From: Alphaproteobacteria bacterium
GTDB lineage: Bacteria; Pseudomonadota; Alphaproteobacteria; Caulobacterales; Hyphomonadaceae
Direction of reading: 5' to 3'
Length of the DNA stretch: 64,000 nucleotides
NCBI GenBank assembly: GCA_018827375.1
Contig: JAHJYW010000002.1
Span: 1-64,000, forward strand
Position 1 is the stretch's first letter; the number at the start of each line of letters is the position of its first letter. Positions 8,932 to 17,875 of this stretch are shown here, in pieces. The position numbers were made by a program, and so were the translations under genes. Below the pieces are notes generated by a model. That model made no database searches and was not told the DNA's origin. It was given only the letters and a program-made list of their open reading frames with translations.

Positions 8932-10338
8932 CTACATTTGCATCGTCCAGCCTTCGACACCCATGGCTGCCTGACGGACAGCTTCCGACAGGGTCGGGTG
9001 AGCATGGGAGGTGCGGGCAATGTCTTCAGATGCGGCGCCGAATTCCATCGCGACGCAGATCTCGGCGATCATTTCGCCAACGCCAACGCCGATCATGTGG
9101 GCACCAAGAATCTTGTCGGTGCCTTTTTCAGCAAGAATTTTCACGAAGCCGAGTGTCTCGTGGTTCGTGCGTGCGCGCGAGTTGGCCATGAACGGGAACT
9201 TACCCTTCACATACTCAACGCCAGCCTCTTTGAGCTCTTCCTCGTTCTTGCCGACCCAGGCGATTTCCGGGTTCGTGTAAACGACGCTCGGCACGAGATT
9301 ATAGTCGACATGGCCTGCCTTGCCGGCAATCAGCTCGGCGACGGCCGCGCCGTCATCTTCGGCCTTGTGGGCCAGCATCGGTCCCGGAATGCAGTCGCCG
9401 ACTGCCCAGACGCCGTCCGCCACCTTGAAATGCCCGTCGACGGGCTGGATCACGCCGCGCTTGTCCGTCTTCACGCCAATGTTCTCGAGGCCGAGGCCGT
9501 CGGTATAGGCTTTGCGGCCGACCGCGAGGATCACCACATCGGCGTCCAGCGTTTCCGAATCGCCGCCCTTTGCGGGCTCCATGGTCAGTTTCAGCTTGCT
9601 CTTCAGTTTTTCAACGCCCGTCACTTTCATGCCGAGGCGGAAATCGAGGCCCTGTTTCTTGAAGACTTTCTGGGCTTCCTTCGCCACTTCAGCATCAGCC
9701 GGCGGCAGGATGCGGTCGAGATATTCGACAACCGTCACTTCCGATCCGAGGCGGGCCCAGACAGAGCCCATTTCGAGGCCGATCACACCGGCGCCAATCA
9801 GGATGAGGCGCTTCGGCACGGAGGTCAGCGACAGCGCGCCGGTATTGGTCACAACGCGCTCTTCGTCGACCTCGATGCCTGGCAGGCCGGTTGGCTCGGA
9901 TCCGGTCGCGATCACGATATTCTTCGCGTCCAGCGTCTGCTTCTTGCCGTCGAGGCCCGTGACCTCGACTTTGCCCTTGCCGGTAATCTTGCCGTAGCCC
10001 TGGATATAATCGACCTTGTTCTTCTTCAGGAGGAACTCGACGCCCTTGGTCAGGCCGTCGACAGCTTCTTCCTTCTGGCTCATCATCTGAGCCAGATCGA
10101 GCTCAAGCTTGCCGACCTTGATGCCCATGCCTGCAAAGTCGTTCTGAGCTGACGCATACATCTGCGATGCGTGGAGCAGCGCCTTGGACGGGATGCAACC
10201 GACATTGAGGCAGGTACCGCCAAGCTTGCCGCGTGATTCGATACAAGCGGCCTTGAGTCCAAGTTGTCCGGCGCGAATGGCGCAATTGTATCCGCCGGGT
10301 CCGCCGCCGATTATGACGACATCATAGGTCTCTGACAT
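8932..10338 (-). CDS. lpdA: Dihydrolipoyl dehydrogenase (E3)
   Basis: The E3 flavoenzyme reoxidises dihydrolipoyl groups of 2-oxo acid dehydrogenase or glycine cleavage complexes and reduces NAD. The 468 residues carry the FAD-binding GGGPGGYNCAIRAGQLG (11-27), the redox-active disulfide GGTCLNVGCIPSKAL (about 40-54), the NAD-binding GAGVIGLEMGSVWARLG (about 182-198), the second FAD motif AVGDC, and the C-terminal HAHPTLSE with the catalytic His-Glu pair. It is encoded alone here, away from E1/E2 genes, so which complex it serves cannot be read from context. Confidence 0.96.
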   Translation of the reverse strand: MSETYDVVIIGGGPGGYNCAIRAGQLGLKAACIESRGKLGGTCLNVGCIPSKALLHASQMYASAQNDFAGMGIKVGKLELDLAQMMSQKEEAVDGLTKGVEFLLKKNKVDYIQGYGKITGKGKVEVTGLDGKKQTLDAKNIVIATGSEPTGLPGIEVDEERVVTNTGALSLTSVPKRLILIGAGVIGLEMGSVWARLGSEVTVVEYLDRILPPADAEVAKEAQKVFKKQGLDFRLGMKVTGVEKLKSKLKLTMEPAKGGDSETLDADVVILAVGRKAYTDGLGLENIGVKTDKRGVIQPVDGHFKVADGVWAVGDCIPGPMLAHKAEDDGAAVAELIAGKAGHVDYNLVPSVVYTNPEIAWVGKNEEELKEAGVEYVKGKFPFMANSRARTNHETLGFVKILAEKGTDKILGAHMIGVGVGEMIAEICVAMEFGAASEDIARTSHAHPTLSEAVRQAAMGVEGWTMQM

Positions 10339-10430
10339 GGGAAATTCTGCCTTGCTGAAGGGGCCTCTAGGGCGAGAGCCTGCAACCTAGGCATTTTGGC
10401 TCTGAAATCAATGCGGCGGCTGACCCAAGG

Positions 10431-10802
10431 TCAGGCTTTTCGGCGCTTGCTCACACAAAGGGCAACCGTCAGCGCAATCAGAAAGAGCGAGACCACGGCC
10501 TCGTCCGCCCAAAGCCGCGCTGCCGTGCCCGAGGCTGCCATCATCACGGGCAGCAAGACGAAAAGGAATGTGCCCAGTCCGGCAAGCCAGGCTCCGCCGG
10601 GACGTTGAGCGACCGCCACGAGTGCGCCGAGGAGAATCATGCAGGCTGCGACAATACGCACGACGCTGGTCGGCGGCTGCAACAGTGCGTCGCCCAGTGG
10701 GCTGCCACGGCTCGTGATCATGATTACGGCTGACAGGCCCTGCCAGAGCAGCCAGGCAGAGAGGAAAGCCAATGCTACCCCGGTTAGGATTCGGATATTC
10801 AT
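10431..10802 (-). CDS. Four-helix membrane protein, hypothetical
   Basis: A 123-residue, almost wholly hydrophobic protein with about four transmembrane helices: residues 5-27, 47-65, 70-92 and 98-116. The start at 10802 is set by GGGAGGG about 8 bp upstream. The C-terminus is basic (CVSKRRKA), which places it in the cytoplasm by the positive-inside rule. No family recognised. It forms a run of three unrelated-looking membrane proteins on this strand. Confidence 0.6.
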   Translation of the reverse strand: MNIRILTGVALAFLSAWLLWQGLSAVIMITSRGSPLGDALLQPPTSVVRIVAACMILLGALVAVAQRPGGAWLAGLGTFLFVLLPVMMAASGTAARLWADEAVVSLFLIALTVALCVSKRRKA

Positions 10803-10875
10803 TGCAGTGCCCTCCCATGGCCCTTTGTGCAGGTTATGGCGAAGCGCTGCGGCGGGCAATCAGAAACAGGGAGTC

Positions 10876-11529
10876 CTAGAACAGGCGGATGGTGATCGGC
10901 CGGTTTTGCTTCGCATGCATGCGGCGGCCATGGGCCGCAAAGCTGGCGCGCTGGCGCGCGATCGCTGCAGGCACGAACGTTGGCCTTGCGGGCGAAGGGC
11001 GTTTGCGGACAATCGCTGCGGCAGGTTCATCCTGTGGTTCCGGCGCTGCGGCGACGGCCACCGGGCGCGCAGCGGGGGCAGGGGCAGGTTCGGCGAGAGG
11101 CACGCGCTCGGGCTTACGCTTGCGCAATTCATAGACGGCGCTCAGCAGCAGCAGCGCGCCAATACCGGCGCCAGCGACAGCGCCTTCGGCAGGAGACGGG
11201 TTGTTCCACCAGCCGTCCGAGAACCGGACGAGATAGACAGTCGGGAAACCCGCTGCGAGGCCCATTATATACCAGAGTACGCCGCCAGGACGGCGCCCGG
11301 CGATCATCGCGGCCGAGGCGTAAAAGCAGAGCGCGGCCAGCAGGTAGGGCGCGCCATAGGCAATGCCGAGAGCCCGCCAGTCGACCGCTTCGAGGCCAGC
11401 GGCGACATCATCATGCACGATCCAGCTGACCATCATCATGATCGAGGGCCATCGCACGGCCGTCAGCGCGCCGAACGCAAAGGCGATGGCATAGACAGCA
11501 ATCAACGAGGCGATGAGCTTGCGGAGCAT
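10876..11529 (-). CDS. Membrane protein with a Pro/Ala-rich cytoplasmic tail
   Basis: The 217-residue protein has four or more hydrophobic helices in its first 135 residues (for example RKLIASLIAVYAIAFAFGAL) and then a hydrophilic tail rich in Pro, Ala and Arg, ending in PITIRLF. The first ATG is at 11529; a TTG two codons earlier is possible, and neither has a strong ribosome site. No family or motif recognised. Confidence 0.55.
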   Translation of the reverse strand: MLRKLIASLIAVYAIAFAFGALTAVRWPSIMMMVSWIVHDDVAAGLEAVDWRALGIAYGAPYLLAALCFYASAAMIAGRRPGGVLWYIMGLAAGFPTVYLVRFSDGWWNNPSPAEGAVAGAGIGALLLLSAVYELRKRKPERVPLAEPAPAPAARPVAVAAAPEPQDEPAAAIVRKRPSPARPTFVPAAIARQRASFAAHGRRMHAKQNRPITIRLF

Positions 11530-11601
11530 CCCCAATCGCTAACACGGACAGGGTATATGCCCGCTGAACACGTTGTTGCAAATTTGATCGATATGGCTGT
11601 T

Positions 11602-12108
11602 TCAGGCCGATAGCTTGATGATCAGGGCGGGCACGGCCATCACGGCCGCCTGCAGCAGCGTTGTCATGAACAGGGCATCGCGGGTGGATTTCAGCTGCCA
11701 GGCCAGGAAAGTCAGCGAATAGATGAAATAGGGCCAGGCAAAGATCAGTCCGGTCTGCGGCCCGGCCAGAAGGGCAAACACGAAGGTGAAGCAAAGCGCC
11801 GACCAGCCGGCTGCATGCCAATAGGTCGGCGTTGACCGACGCGTCATCGACAGAATGAACCAGAGCGCCAGTGTCGAGACCACGGGCCAGAGAACGATCA
11901 GGCCGAAAAGCGGCGGCTCGGCCTGATCGTCAGTTTGCGCTGAAGGCGGGTCCGAAAAGAGAATGGCCACCAGCGTAAGCGTCACAACGCTGCCGGCGAT
12001 GACGGCCCCCAGGGCCTGCGCCAGATAGACGACGCGCGACTTGTCGGTCTGCGTCATGAAGTTCAGGTATTTCAGCGGTCCCGGTCCCACAACGCCCCCT
12101 ATGCCCAT
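11602..12108 (-). CDS. Four-helix membrane protein, hypothetical
   Basis: About 168 residues with a short hydrophilic head and four transmembrane helices (around YLAQALGAVIAGSVVTLTLV, LFGLIVLWPVVSTLALWFIL, WSALCFTFVFALLAG and LLQAAVMAVPALIIKL). The start is uncertain: GTG 12126, ATG 12108 and ATG 12057 are all in frame, and I prefer 12108 because GGGG lies just before it. Function unknown. Confidence 0.5.
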   Translation of the reverse strand: MGIGGVVGPGPLKYLNFMTQTDKSRVVYLAQALGAVIAGSVVTLTLVAILFSDPPSAQTDDQAEPPLFGLIVLWPVVSTLALWFILSMTRRSTPTYWHAAGWSALCFTFVFALLAGPQTGLIFAWPYFIYSLTFLAWQLKSTRDALFMTTLLQAAVMAVPALIIKLSA

Positions 12109-12140
12109 TTGCCCCACAAGGAACACAAAGGTCTATAGGG

Positions 12141-12526
12141 GAAGAGGCGCAGCCTCGCCACAAATCGGTTCAGGCCATTGCGTTCGCGGGCCTGATCGCC
12201 AAGCTCACCGTCTCCATGCCGCGTGAGCTGCAACCGGTCATCGTCGATTCCGGCCTTACGCCTGTCAGCTTCAAGGAGCGCCCGAAGGACAGTTTCGACG
12301 TCGCCCTCGTCCGCCAGTCAATCCGTGGGCAAACAAAGCTCGCGCTCGACTATGCCGACGAAACCGGCAACGTCACGCGTCGCGTGGTCTGGCCCTTCCT
12401 GCTTGCCTATTGGGTGATGTCCGCATCATCTGCGCATGGTGTGAACTGCGCCGGGACTTCCGCCATTTCCGCACAGACAGGGTGCGCCGCAAATGGGAAG
12501 CCCAGCGCCGCAGCGCCAAGTCCTAG
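12141..12526 (+). pseudogene. Remnant of a YafY-type WYL-domain transcriptional regulator
   Basis: The C-terminal part of a WYL regulator is readable in two frames. Frame one gives LIAKLTVSMPRELQPVIVDS, then the WYL core (KLALDYADETGNVTRRVVWP) up to about 12410. The second frame continues it as VRIICAWCELRRDFRHFRTD and reaches a TAG at 12524. WYL proteins of this type normally read VVWP...VAWCELR.DFRHFR in one frame, so one base has been lost or two gained near 12408-12418. The N-terminal winged-helix DNA-binding domain is absent; a membrane-protein gene on the other strand lies where it should be. The stop overlaps that of the repair gene. Confidence 0.75.
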
Positions 12527-13101
12527 TCAAACAAGCCCGGTAATTTGGGCGCCGCGCCGTCCGCATCGGACTGTTCCAGCTGCAGCATCTTCCGTTTCGT
12601 CGCCCGGCCGCCATAGGCCGAGAAGCCGCCAATCTTGCCGGACGCCGCCAGCACCCGGTGGCAAGGCACCACAAGCGGCCACGGGTTCTTGCCCATCGCT
12701 GCGCCAATCGCCCTTGCCGCGTGCGGGTCGCCGATCTGCCGCGCCAGTGCGCCATAGCTCGTCGTCTTGCCCCAGCCCACCTTGCGCAACGCTGTATAGA
12801 TCCGCGCGCTGAAGGCATTCACCCGGCTCATGTCGAGGTCTATGTCTGTGAATGTCGCGGGGTCGCCCTCGAAATAGGCGCGCATCCTGGCTTCGCATTC
12901 CGCTATGTTCTTCGGTAGGGTATCCGACCATGCCGCCCCCGCGATGCGCCCAAGCCGCAACTCTGTCGCCACCTCGCTTGCCTCCGGCAGCTGCACCTGA
13001 AACAGGCCCTTGTCGGTCCATGCCAGACCGCATGCCCCGATCGCCGTATCGAAAACGTGGAAATGGGGGTCTGTGCTTTCGGGGGCGGTTATCGGGGCCA
13101 T
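12523..13101 (-). CDS. ogt: Methylated-DNA-[protein]-cysteine S-methyltransferase
   Basis: A suicide repair protein that moves alkyl groups from O6-alkylguanine to its own cysteine. The PCHRV acceptor-site motif sits in LVVPCHRVLAASGKIGGFSA, preceded by TTSYGALARQIGDPHAARA, the DNA-binding helix region. There is no Ada-type regulatory domain, so this is an Ogt-like form. The start at 13101 gives 192 residues, a normal size; an upstream ATG at 13170 is possible and neither has a good ribosome site. The stop (CTA at 12523-12525 on the plus strand) overlaps the stop of the WYL remnant. Confidence 0.9.
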   Translation of the reverse strand: MAPITAPESTDPHFHVFDTAIGACGLAWTDKGLFQVQLPEASEVATELRLGRIAGAAWSDTLPKNIAECEARMRAYFEGDPATFTDIDLDMSRVNAFSARIYTALRKVGWGKTTSYGALARQIGDPHAARAIGAAMGKNPWPLVVPCHRVLAASGKIGGFSAYGGRATKRKMLQLEQSDADGAAPKLPGLFD

Positions 13102-13248
13102 ACAGGAAGGATCGCGCCAACAGGGCCGATGGATCAAGTCACTTTCCTTGAAATATTGCCATTGGCGCATGCCGGGCCGCGCTGCTAGGGGAGGGGCTCG
13201 AAAAGGATATCCCCATCATCCTTCCTCCCTTGAGCGCAGGAGGCGTCA

Positions 13249-13770
13249 ATGACATTGCCGGAAATGCGTGCCGATTGCGGCCAGTGCGCCGCACTTTGTT
13301 GTGTGGGCCCGGCTTTCGACCGCTCCTCGCGCTTCGCCTTGAGCAAGGCGAATGGCACGCCGTGCCCGAACCTCGGGCCAGATGATGCCTGCACCATTCA
13401 CGCACACCTTGAGGCGCGCGGCTTTGGCGGATGCGTACAGTTCGATTGTCTCGGCGCCGGACAGCATGTCGTGCAAAACCTGTTTGACGGGAAGTCATGG
13501 CGCGATGACCCGGCCTTGGCGCCGCGCATGTTCGAAACATTCCGCGTGATGCGGCAGATATTTGAAGCCTTGCAGTTGCTGCAAGTGGCTGCGGACTTGC
13601 CGCTTTCAGCCAGCCAGCGACAGGAACTGGAGCAGTTGCAGGGCAGGCTTTGGCCGGATCCCGCCTGGTCGGAAGTGCAGGTCAACGCCTATGAAAAAAG
13701 CGACCTTCCGGAGGCCGTTACGGCCTTCCTGAGGAGTTTGCGCGATTCCGTCCAGCGCCCCGCCGACTAG
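13249..13770 (+). CDS. Cys-rich conserved hypothetical protein
   Basis: The N-terminal 70 residues hold eight cysteines in a regular layout: DCGQCAALCC, PCPNL, ACTIHAHL, GFGGCVQFDC, followed by GAGQHV. The spacing suggests a metal-binding module, perhaps zinc or Fe-S. The same Cys-rich block occurs in bacterial proteins that carry pentapeptide repeats after it; here no pentapeptides follow, only a helical C-terminal part. The start at 13249 has GGAGG at 13239-13243. The function is unknown. Confidence 0.7.
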   Translation: MTLPEMRADCGQCAALCCVGPAFDRSSRFALSKANGTPCPNLGPDDACTIHAHLEARGFGGCVQFDCLGAGQHVVQNLFDGKSWRDDPALAPRMFETFRVMRQIFEALQLLQVAADLPLSASQRQELEQLQGRLWPDPAWSEVQVNAYEKSDLPEAVTAFLRSLRDSVQRPAD

Positions 13771-13826
13771 CGCATCGCATGCATTCCGTGCTTGAGAAGG
13801 TCGGTCACAGGAAGAGGAAAACAGAT

Positions 13827-14597
13827 ATGGGCAGAGTTCAGGGAAAAATGGCATTCATCACCGGCGGCGCGCAGGGCCTCGGCGAAGCCATCGGCAAGAT
13901 GCTGGCCAAAGAGGGCGCCAAGGTCACGCTGACGGATGTGAACGGCGCGGGTGCCGAAAAGGTCGCCGCCGAAATCAACGCCGCCCATGGCGAGGGCACC
14001 GCCTTCGCGTTCCAGCATGATGTCACCGATGAAGCCCGCTGGCAGGAAGTTCTTACCGCCGCGCATGAAGCGATGGGCGGCCTCAACATCCTCGTCAACA
14101 ATGCCGGCATCGGCTCGCTCGGCTCGGTCGAGGACGAGAACTATGACATGTTCAAAAAGGTCCAGACGGTCGACGTCGACTCCATCTTCCTCGGCTGCAA
14201 ATACGCCATCCCGCTGATGCGCGCCCACGGCCTCGGTTCGATCATCAACATCTCGTCCATCGCCGGCATCATCGCCAGCGCGAACTATGTCTCCTACAAC
14301 ACGGCCAAGGCCGCCGTGCGCCACATCTCCAAGTCCATCGCGCTGCATTGCGCCAAGGGCGGCCAGATCCGCTGTAACTCGGTCCACCCGGTCTTCATCA
14401 ACACGCCGATCCTTGATCGCACCAAGGAAATGTTTGGCGAGGAAGAAGCCCTTGCAAAGCTCGGTCGCCAGATCCCGCTCGGCAAGGTCGGCGAGCCCGA
14501 CGATATCGCCTATGCCGTGCTCTATCTCGCCTCGGACGAATCCAAACTGGTCACCGGCATCGAACTGAAAGTCGATGGCGGCATTTCCGCGATGTAG
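13827..14597 (+). CDS. Short-chain dehydrogenase/reductase (SDR)
   Basis: A classical SDR of 256 residues. The dinucleotide site is TGGAQGLGEAIG (TGxxxGxG, about residues 12-23), NNAG is at about 91-94, the catalytic Ser is in NISSIAG, and the Tyr-Lys pair is YNTAK (about 157-161). DVTD after the second strand and the VDGGISAM C-terminus are typical of NAD-dependent members. It resembles hydroxysteroid and cyclopentanol dehydrogenases, but the substrate cannot be fixed. The start at 13827 follows GGAAGAGG; a longer reading would overlap the upstream gene without conservation. Confidence 0.88.
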   Translation: MGRVQGKMAFITGGAQGLGEAIGKMLAKEGAKVTLTDVNGAGAEKVAAEINAAHGEGTAFAFQHDVTDEARWQEVLTAAHEAMGGLNILVNNAGIGSLGSVEDENYDMFKKVQTVDVDSIFLGCKYAIPLMRAHGLGSIINISSIAGIIASANYVSYNTAKAAVRHISKSIALHCAKGGQIRCNSVHPVFINTPILDRTKEMFGEEEALAKLGRQIPLGKVGEPDDIAYAVLYLASDESKLVTGIELKVDGGISAM

Positions 14598-14653
14598 GAG
14601 ATTGCCTACCAATCAATGTTCATGTTATGTTCTTTTTCTCAACTGGGGAAAAG

Positions 14654-15028
14654 ATGATGATTGGATATGTAACTTTCGGCACGTCAGACCTGGCCCGTGC
14701 GGCCGCATTCTATGATGCGATCGCCAAGGAAATGGGCTCAGGCCGCATGATGGAGACCGACTCGTATATCGCGTGGGGCACGCCGGGCGGCGGCGCAGGC
14801 ATTGCAGCCTCGCTGCCGTTTGACGGCAAGCCGGCGACGGTCGGCAATGGCACGATGGTCGCGCTTGAGGCGAAGGACAAGGAGCAGGTTCACCGGCTCT
14901 ACAAGATCGCGATCACACAGGGCGGAACCGATGAAGGCCCTCCCGGCCCGCGCGGTGAAGGTGGTTTCTATGCAGCCTATTTCCGTGATCCGGACGGCAA
15001 CAAGCTGAACGCCTTCATCATGGGGTGA
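14654..15028 (+). CDS. VOC-superfamily (glyoxalase-like) protein
   Basis: A 124-residue single VOC module. It opens with MIGYVTFGTSDLARAAAFYD, the usual first strand and helix, and closes with GGFYAAYFRDPDGNKLNAFI, where DPDGN and the final beta strand are family hallmarks. A GGGGA site precedes the paired ATGs at 14654/14657. Members bind metal and act as lyases, dioxygenases or antibiotic-binding proteins; the role here is undefined. It may be expressed with the SDR gene 57 bp upstream. Its last 11 bases overlap the convergent MFS gene. Confidence 0.8.
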   Translation: MMIGYVTFGTSDLARAAAFYDAIAKEMGSGRMMETDSYIAWGTPGGGAGIAASLPFDGKPATVGNGTMVALEAKDKEQVHRLYKIAITQGGTDEGPPGPRGEGGFYAAYFRDPDGNKLNAFIMG

Positions 15029-16259
15029 GCGTCTTCTTGGACGTCACCAGGAACGCGTAGATGCACAGCACCGCCATCACGCCGGCAGATGCATACAGCG
15101 TCAGCGGCGTGGCGATGGAATAGAGGCCCGCACCGATCAGGGGCCCGAACACGAACCCGGCCGGCGGCGCAGCAGCCAGCAGCGCCGCCGCCGATCCTTG
15201 CTCGTGGCGCTCCACGGACAGGCTGCCCAGCGCATTGGCGGATGGCACCGCAAGCGCTCCACCGACGCCTGCGATCAGGAAGCTGACGCACATGGCCCAG
15301 AAGGGCATGAATGTATCGGCGCAGATATAGCCAATCGCGACAAGGCCAAGGCCCACCGGCAGGATCTTCCGCGGATCGGGCCGTCGCGGCACGATATAGC
15401 CGAACTGGACGACGATCATCGCCGCAGCAAGGCAGGAGAAAATGATCCCCGTGTGCCGCACGGCAATTTCGCTGGCAGTATGTGAGGCCGTGTCGACGAA
15501 ATTGTACCGGTCTTCGATGAACCAGCCGATGGTCTGCTGGATCATGCCGATCGCCATGAAATAGATGAACAGGAAGATGAGGTGCGGCGCGACCCGGCTG
15601 TCCCTTACCGACAGCGGTGTCGGGCGGTGTGAGGCGCGCGCGGTCTTGCGGCTGCGGGGTAGCACGAAGGCGAGAATGATGCCAACAACGATGTTGAGGA
15701 TGATCGTGCCCCAGAGCGGCACCAGTGCGCCGAACGGTGCCAGGACGGCCGCGCCTGCCGGGCCGAGGATCGAGCCAACGCTCATCGATGCCCCCAGCAT
15801 GCCAAGGCCCCCGGCGCGGGTCAGCGTCGTGGTCGCGTCCGTCATCGCCGCCATAGAGGCCGGCTGAAGTCCGGGTGCCAGAAGGCCGAACCAGAGCCGT
15901 GTGAAGGCCAACAGGAAAAATGCGGCCAGCCCGGTCACAATGCCCGCCAGCGCGGCGCTCAGCGCAAACAGGAAGGCCATGTTCAACAGGCCCATCGCCA
16001 TCAACGAGAACACCATCACGCGCTTACGGCCGATCCGGTCGGCGATGCGGCCCCAGATTGGAATCATGAAGGCATAGATGGCCGAGGAGAATGTCAGGAT
16101 GCCCGCGACTTCGATCGGGGCCAGCCCGGCCTGGCGCGCCAGCGGCGCCACGACCACGAAATTGATCGTCATACCGGCGCCCATGGCCATCATGGCGAGG
16201 GCGATCATGGATTGCTGCAGGCGGGTGAGCGGACGCAGGGGCGTTTCTGTATCTGTCAT
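15018..16259 (-). CDS. Major facilitator superfamily transporter
   Basis: A 413-residue MFS protein with about 12 hydrophobic helices. The loop between helices 2 and 3 reads PIWGRIADRIGRKRVMVFSL (motif A, GxxxDRxGRK). I place the start at 16259: AGGGGGA is well spaced for it and badly spaced for the ATG two codons upstream. The open frame continues far upstream without transporter character, so the long reading is rejected. The family includes drug and organic-ion exporters; no substrate evidence is visible. Confidence 0.88.
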   Translation of the reverse strand: MTDTETPLRPLTRLQQSMIALAMMAMGAGMTINFVVVAPLARQAGLAPIEVAGILTFSSAIYAFMIPIWGRIADRIGRKRVMVFSLMAMGLLNMAFLFALSAALAGIVTGLAAFFLLAFTRLWFGLLAPGLQPASMAAMTDATTTLTRAGGLGMLGASMSVGSILGPAGAAVLAPFGALVPLWGTIILNIVVGIILAFVLPRSRKTARASHRPTPLSVRDSRVAPHLIFLFIYFMAIGMIQQTIGWFIEDRYNFVDTASHTASEIAVRHTGIIFSCLAAAMIVVQFGYIVPRRPDPRKILPVGLGLVAIGYICADTFMPFWAMCVSFLIAGVGGALAVPSANALGSLSVERHEQGSAAALLAAAPPAGFVFGPLIGAGLYSIATPLTLYASAGVMAVLCIYAFLVTSKKTLTP

Positions 16260-16412
16260 CCCCATTCCCCCTGCATTGGATCCCTCAGAGCTAGTCTGGC
16301 TCTCGCCCTGCGCCAACCATGTCGCAGGGTAAACCGGCAGCGGTGACCTTGCGCTCACTAACCAACACACCCTAAGTGACACAGAAGTCACCCTGTTTCC
16401 GGAGAGATTACA

Positions 16413-16706
16413 ATGCGCGCGATCCTGGATGTTGTCCTGTTCCTGCTGAATATCGCTACATGGATCATCATCGTACAGGCCGTCATGTCCTGGCTTGTCT
16501 CCTTCAATGTCCTGTCCATCAGCAACCCCACCGTGCGCAGCATCTGGGGTGGGCTGGAGCGCATCACCGAGCCGGTCTACGGCCCGATCCGCCGCATCCT
16601 CCCGCCGCTGGGTGGTCTCGACCTGACGCCAATGGCCGTGCTCTTGATCATCTTCTTCCTGCAGCGCCTGATTGTCCGCTACGGCTACACGATCGCGCCC
16701 TTCTAG
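16413..16706 (+). CDS. YggT-family membrane protein
   Basis: A 97-residue integral membrane protein with two hydrophobic hairpins (about residues 4-29 and 72-92) joined by a conserved loop, ITEPVYGPIRRILPPLGGLD, which is the YggT signature. A GGAGAG site precedes the start. YggT proteins have been linked to osmotic stress and cell-division/envelope functions. It heads a tight unit with the DUF167 gene (3-bp gap) and folD (4-bp overlap). Confidence 0.9.
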   Translation: MRAILDVVLFLLNIATWIIIVQAVMSWLVSFNVLSISNPTVRSIWGGLERITEPVYGPIRRILPPLGGLDLTPMAVLLIIFFLQRLIVRYGYTIAPF

Positions 16707-16709
16707 CCG

Positions 16710-16991
16710 ATGCACCGGCTCACCGTTCGCGTGCAGCCAAACGCCTCCGCAGACCGGATCGAAGGTCCTGAGACCGATGCGGCAGGCCGCACCTACCTTA
16801 AAGTTCGCGTCCGCGCCGTTCCTGAAGACGGCAAGGCCAATGCAGCCGTTGAAAAACTGCTCGCCAAGCATCTCGGCCTGCCAAAGTCTGCCGTCAGGGT
16901 GGTGACGGGCGGCAAGAACCGGCTAAAAGGCCTCGATATAGACGGGCCGCCGGATCTGGCGGACGTTCTGGCAGGGATGATGCGGGAATGA
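16710..16991 (+). CDS. DUF167 (YggU-like) family protein
   Basis: A 93-residue DUF167 protein. The pattern [16 protein letters not shown], then [20 protein letters not shown] and [13 protein letters not shown] is characteristic of the family, whose fold is known from structural genomics but whose function is not. It begins 3 bp after yggT and ends in an ATGA overlap with folD, so the three should be translated together. Confidence 0.9.
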   Translation: MHRLTVRVQPNASADRIEGPETDAAGRTYLKVRVRAVPEDGKANAAVEKLLAKHLGLPKSAVRVVTGGKNRLKGLDIDGPPDLADVLAGMMRE

Positions 16992-17875
16992 GTGCTCAGC
17001 GAATTGATGGAACCGGCGTCGCCGCGCAAGTGCGTGGCAAGGTGGCAGAGGCCGTAAAGGCGCTGCCCGGCCAACCGGCCCTCGCGGTCGTCCTCGTCGG
17101 CGAAGACCCCGCCAGCCAGGTCTATGTCCGCTCCAAGGTCCGTCTCACCGAAGAAGCCGGCATGGTCTCCGTCCATCACAAACTGCCCGCCACGGCCACG
17201 CAGGCCGAGGTCGAAGACCTGATCGCCCGCCTCAATGCCGATGACAGCATCGACGGCATCCTGCTCCAGCTGCCCCTGCCCAACGGCCTCGACGAGCACC
17301 GCGCCATCGAATGCATCGACCCCGACAAGGACGTCGACGGGCTCACTGAAGTCTCCGCCGGCCGCCTCACGCTCGGCAAGCCTGGCCTGCGCCCCTGCAC
17401 GCCCAATGGTTGTGTCATCCTCGCGAAAAGCGCGCTCGGTGATGACCTTTCCGGCAAGCATGTCGTTGTCATCGGACGCTCCATTCTCGTCGGCAAGCCC
17501 GCTGCGCTGCTCTTCCTTGCCGAGAATTGCACCGTCACCATCGCCCATAGCCGCACGGCCGACCTGCCTGCCGTCTGCCGCACCGCCGACATCCTCGTGC
17601 CGGCCGTCGGCCGCCCCAACATGGTCAAGGGCGCCTGGGTCAAGCCCGGCGCCACCGTCATTGATGTCGGCATCAACCGCATTCCCGCGCCTGAAAAGGG
17701 CGAGGGCAAGACCCGCCTTGTCGGCGATGCGGACTTTACCGATTGCGAACCCGTGGCCGGCCACATCACGCCTGTGCCCGGCGGCGTCGGCCCCATGACC
17801 ATCGCCTGCCTCTTGCGCAATACGGTGCTCGCCGCCTGCGCTCGGCGCGGCTGGAGCGTGCCGGAGGGTCTGTGA
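16988..17875 (+). CDS. folD: Methylenetetrahydrofolate dehydrogenase / cyclohydrolase
   Basis: The bifunctional enzyme converts 5,10-methylene-THF to 10-formyl-THF. Visible motifs are [15 protein letters not shown] with the catalytic Tyr and Lys (about residues 37-51), GILLQLPLP (about 87-95), PCTPNG, the NADP loop [11 protein letters not shown] (about 160-170) and the C-terminal [13 protein letters not shown]. Length of 295 residues is normal. It starts inside the DUF167 stop (ATGA) and its stop overlaps the next start (GTGA), so three genes are coupled. Confidence 0.96.
   Translation: MSAQRIDGTGVAAQVRGKVAEAVKALPGQPALAVVLVGEDPASQVYVRSKVRLTEEAGMVSVHHKLPATATQAEVEDLIARLNADDSIDGILLQLPLPNGLDEHRAIECIDPDKDVDGLTEVSAGRLTLGKPGLRPCTPNGCVILAKSALGDDLSGKHVVVIGRSILVGKPAALLFLAENCTVTIAHSRTADLPAVCRTADILVPAVGRPNMVKGAWVKPGATVIDVGINRIPAPEKGEGKTRLVGDADFTDCEPVAGHITPVPGGVGPMTIACLLRNTVLAACARRGWSVPEGL

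Noticed and set aside
15018-15028. Convergent 11-bp overlap of VOC and MFS genes as a regulatory device
   Set aside because: Several gene pairs here overlap by 4-20 bp (ogt/WYL, HNH/soxR, M20/citrate synthase); it reflects compaction.
16260-16871. Long upstream extension of the MFS gene
   Set aside because: The added residues are hydrophilic, overlap yggT and the DUF167 gene on the other strand, and lack transporter character; the start at 16259 has a good ribosome site.
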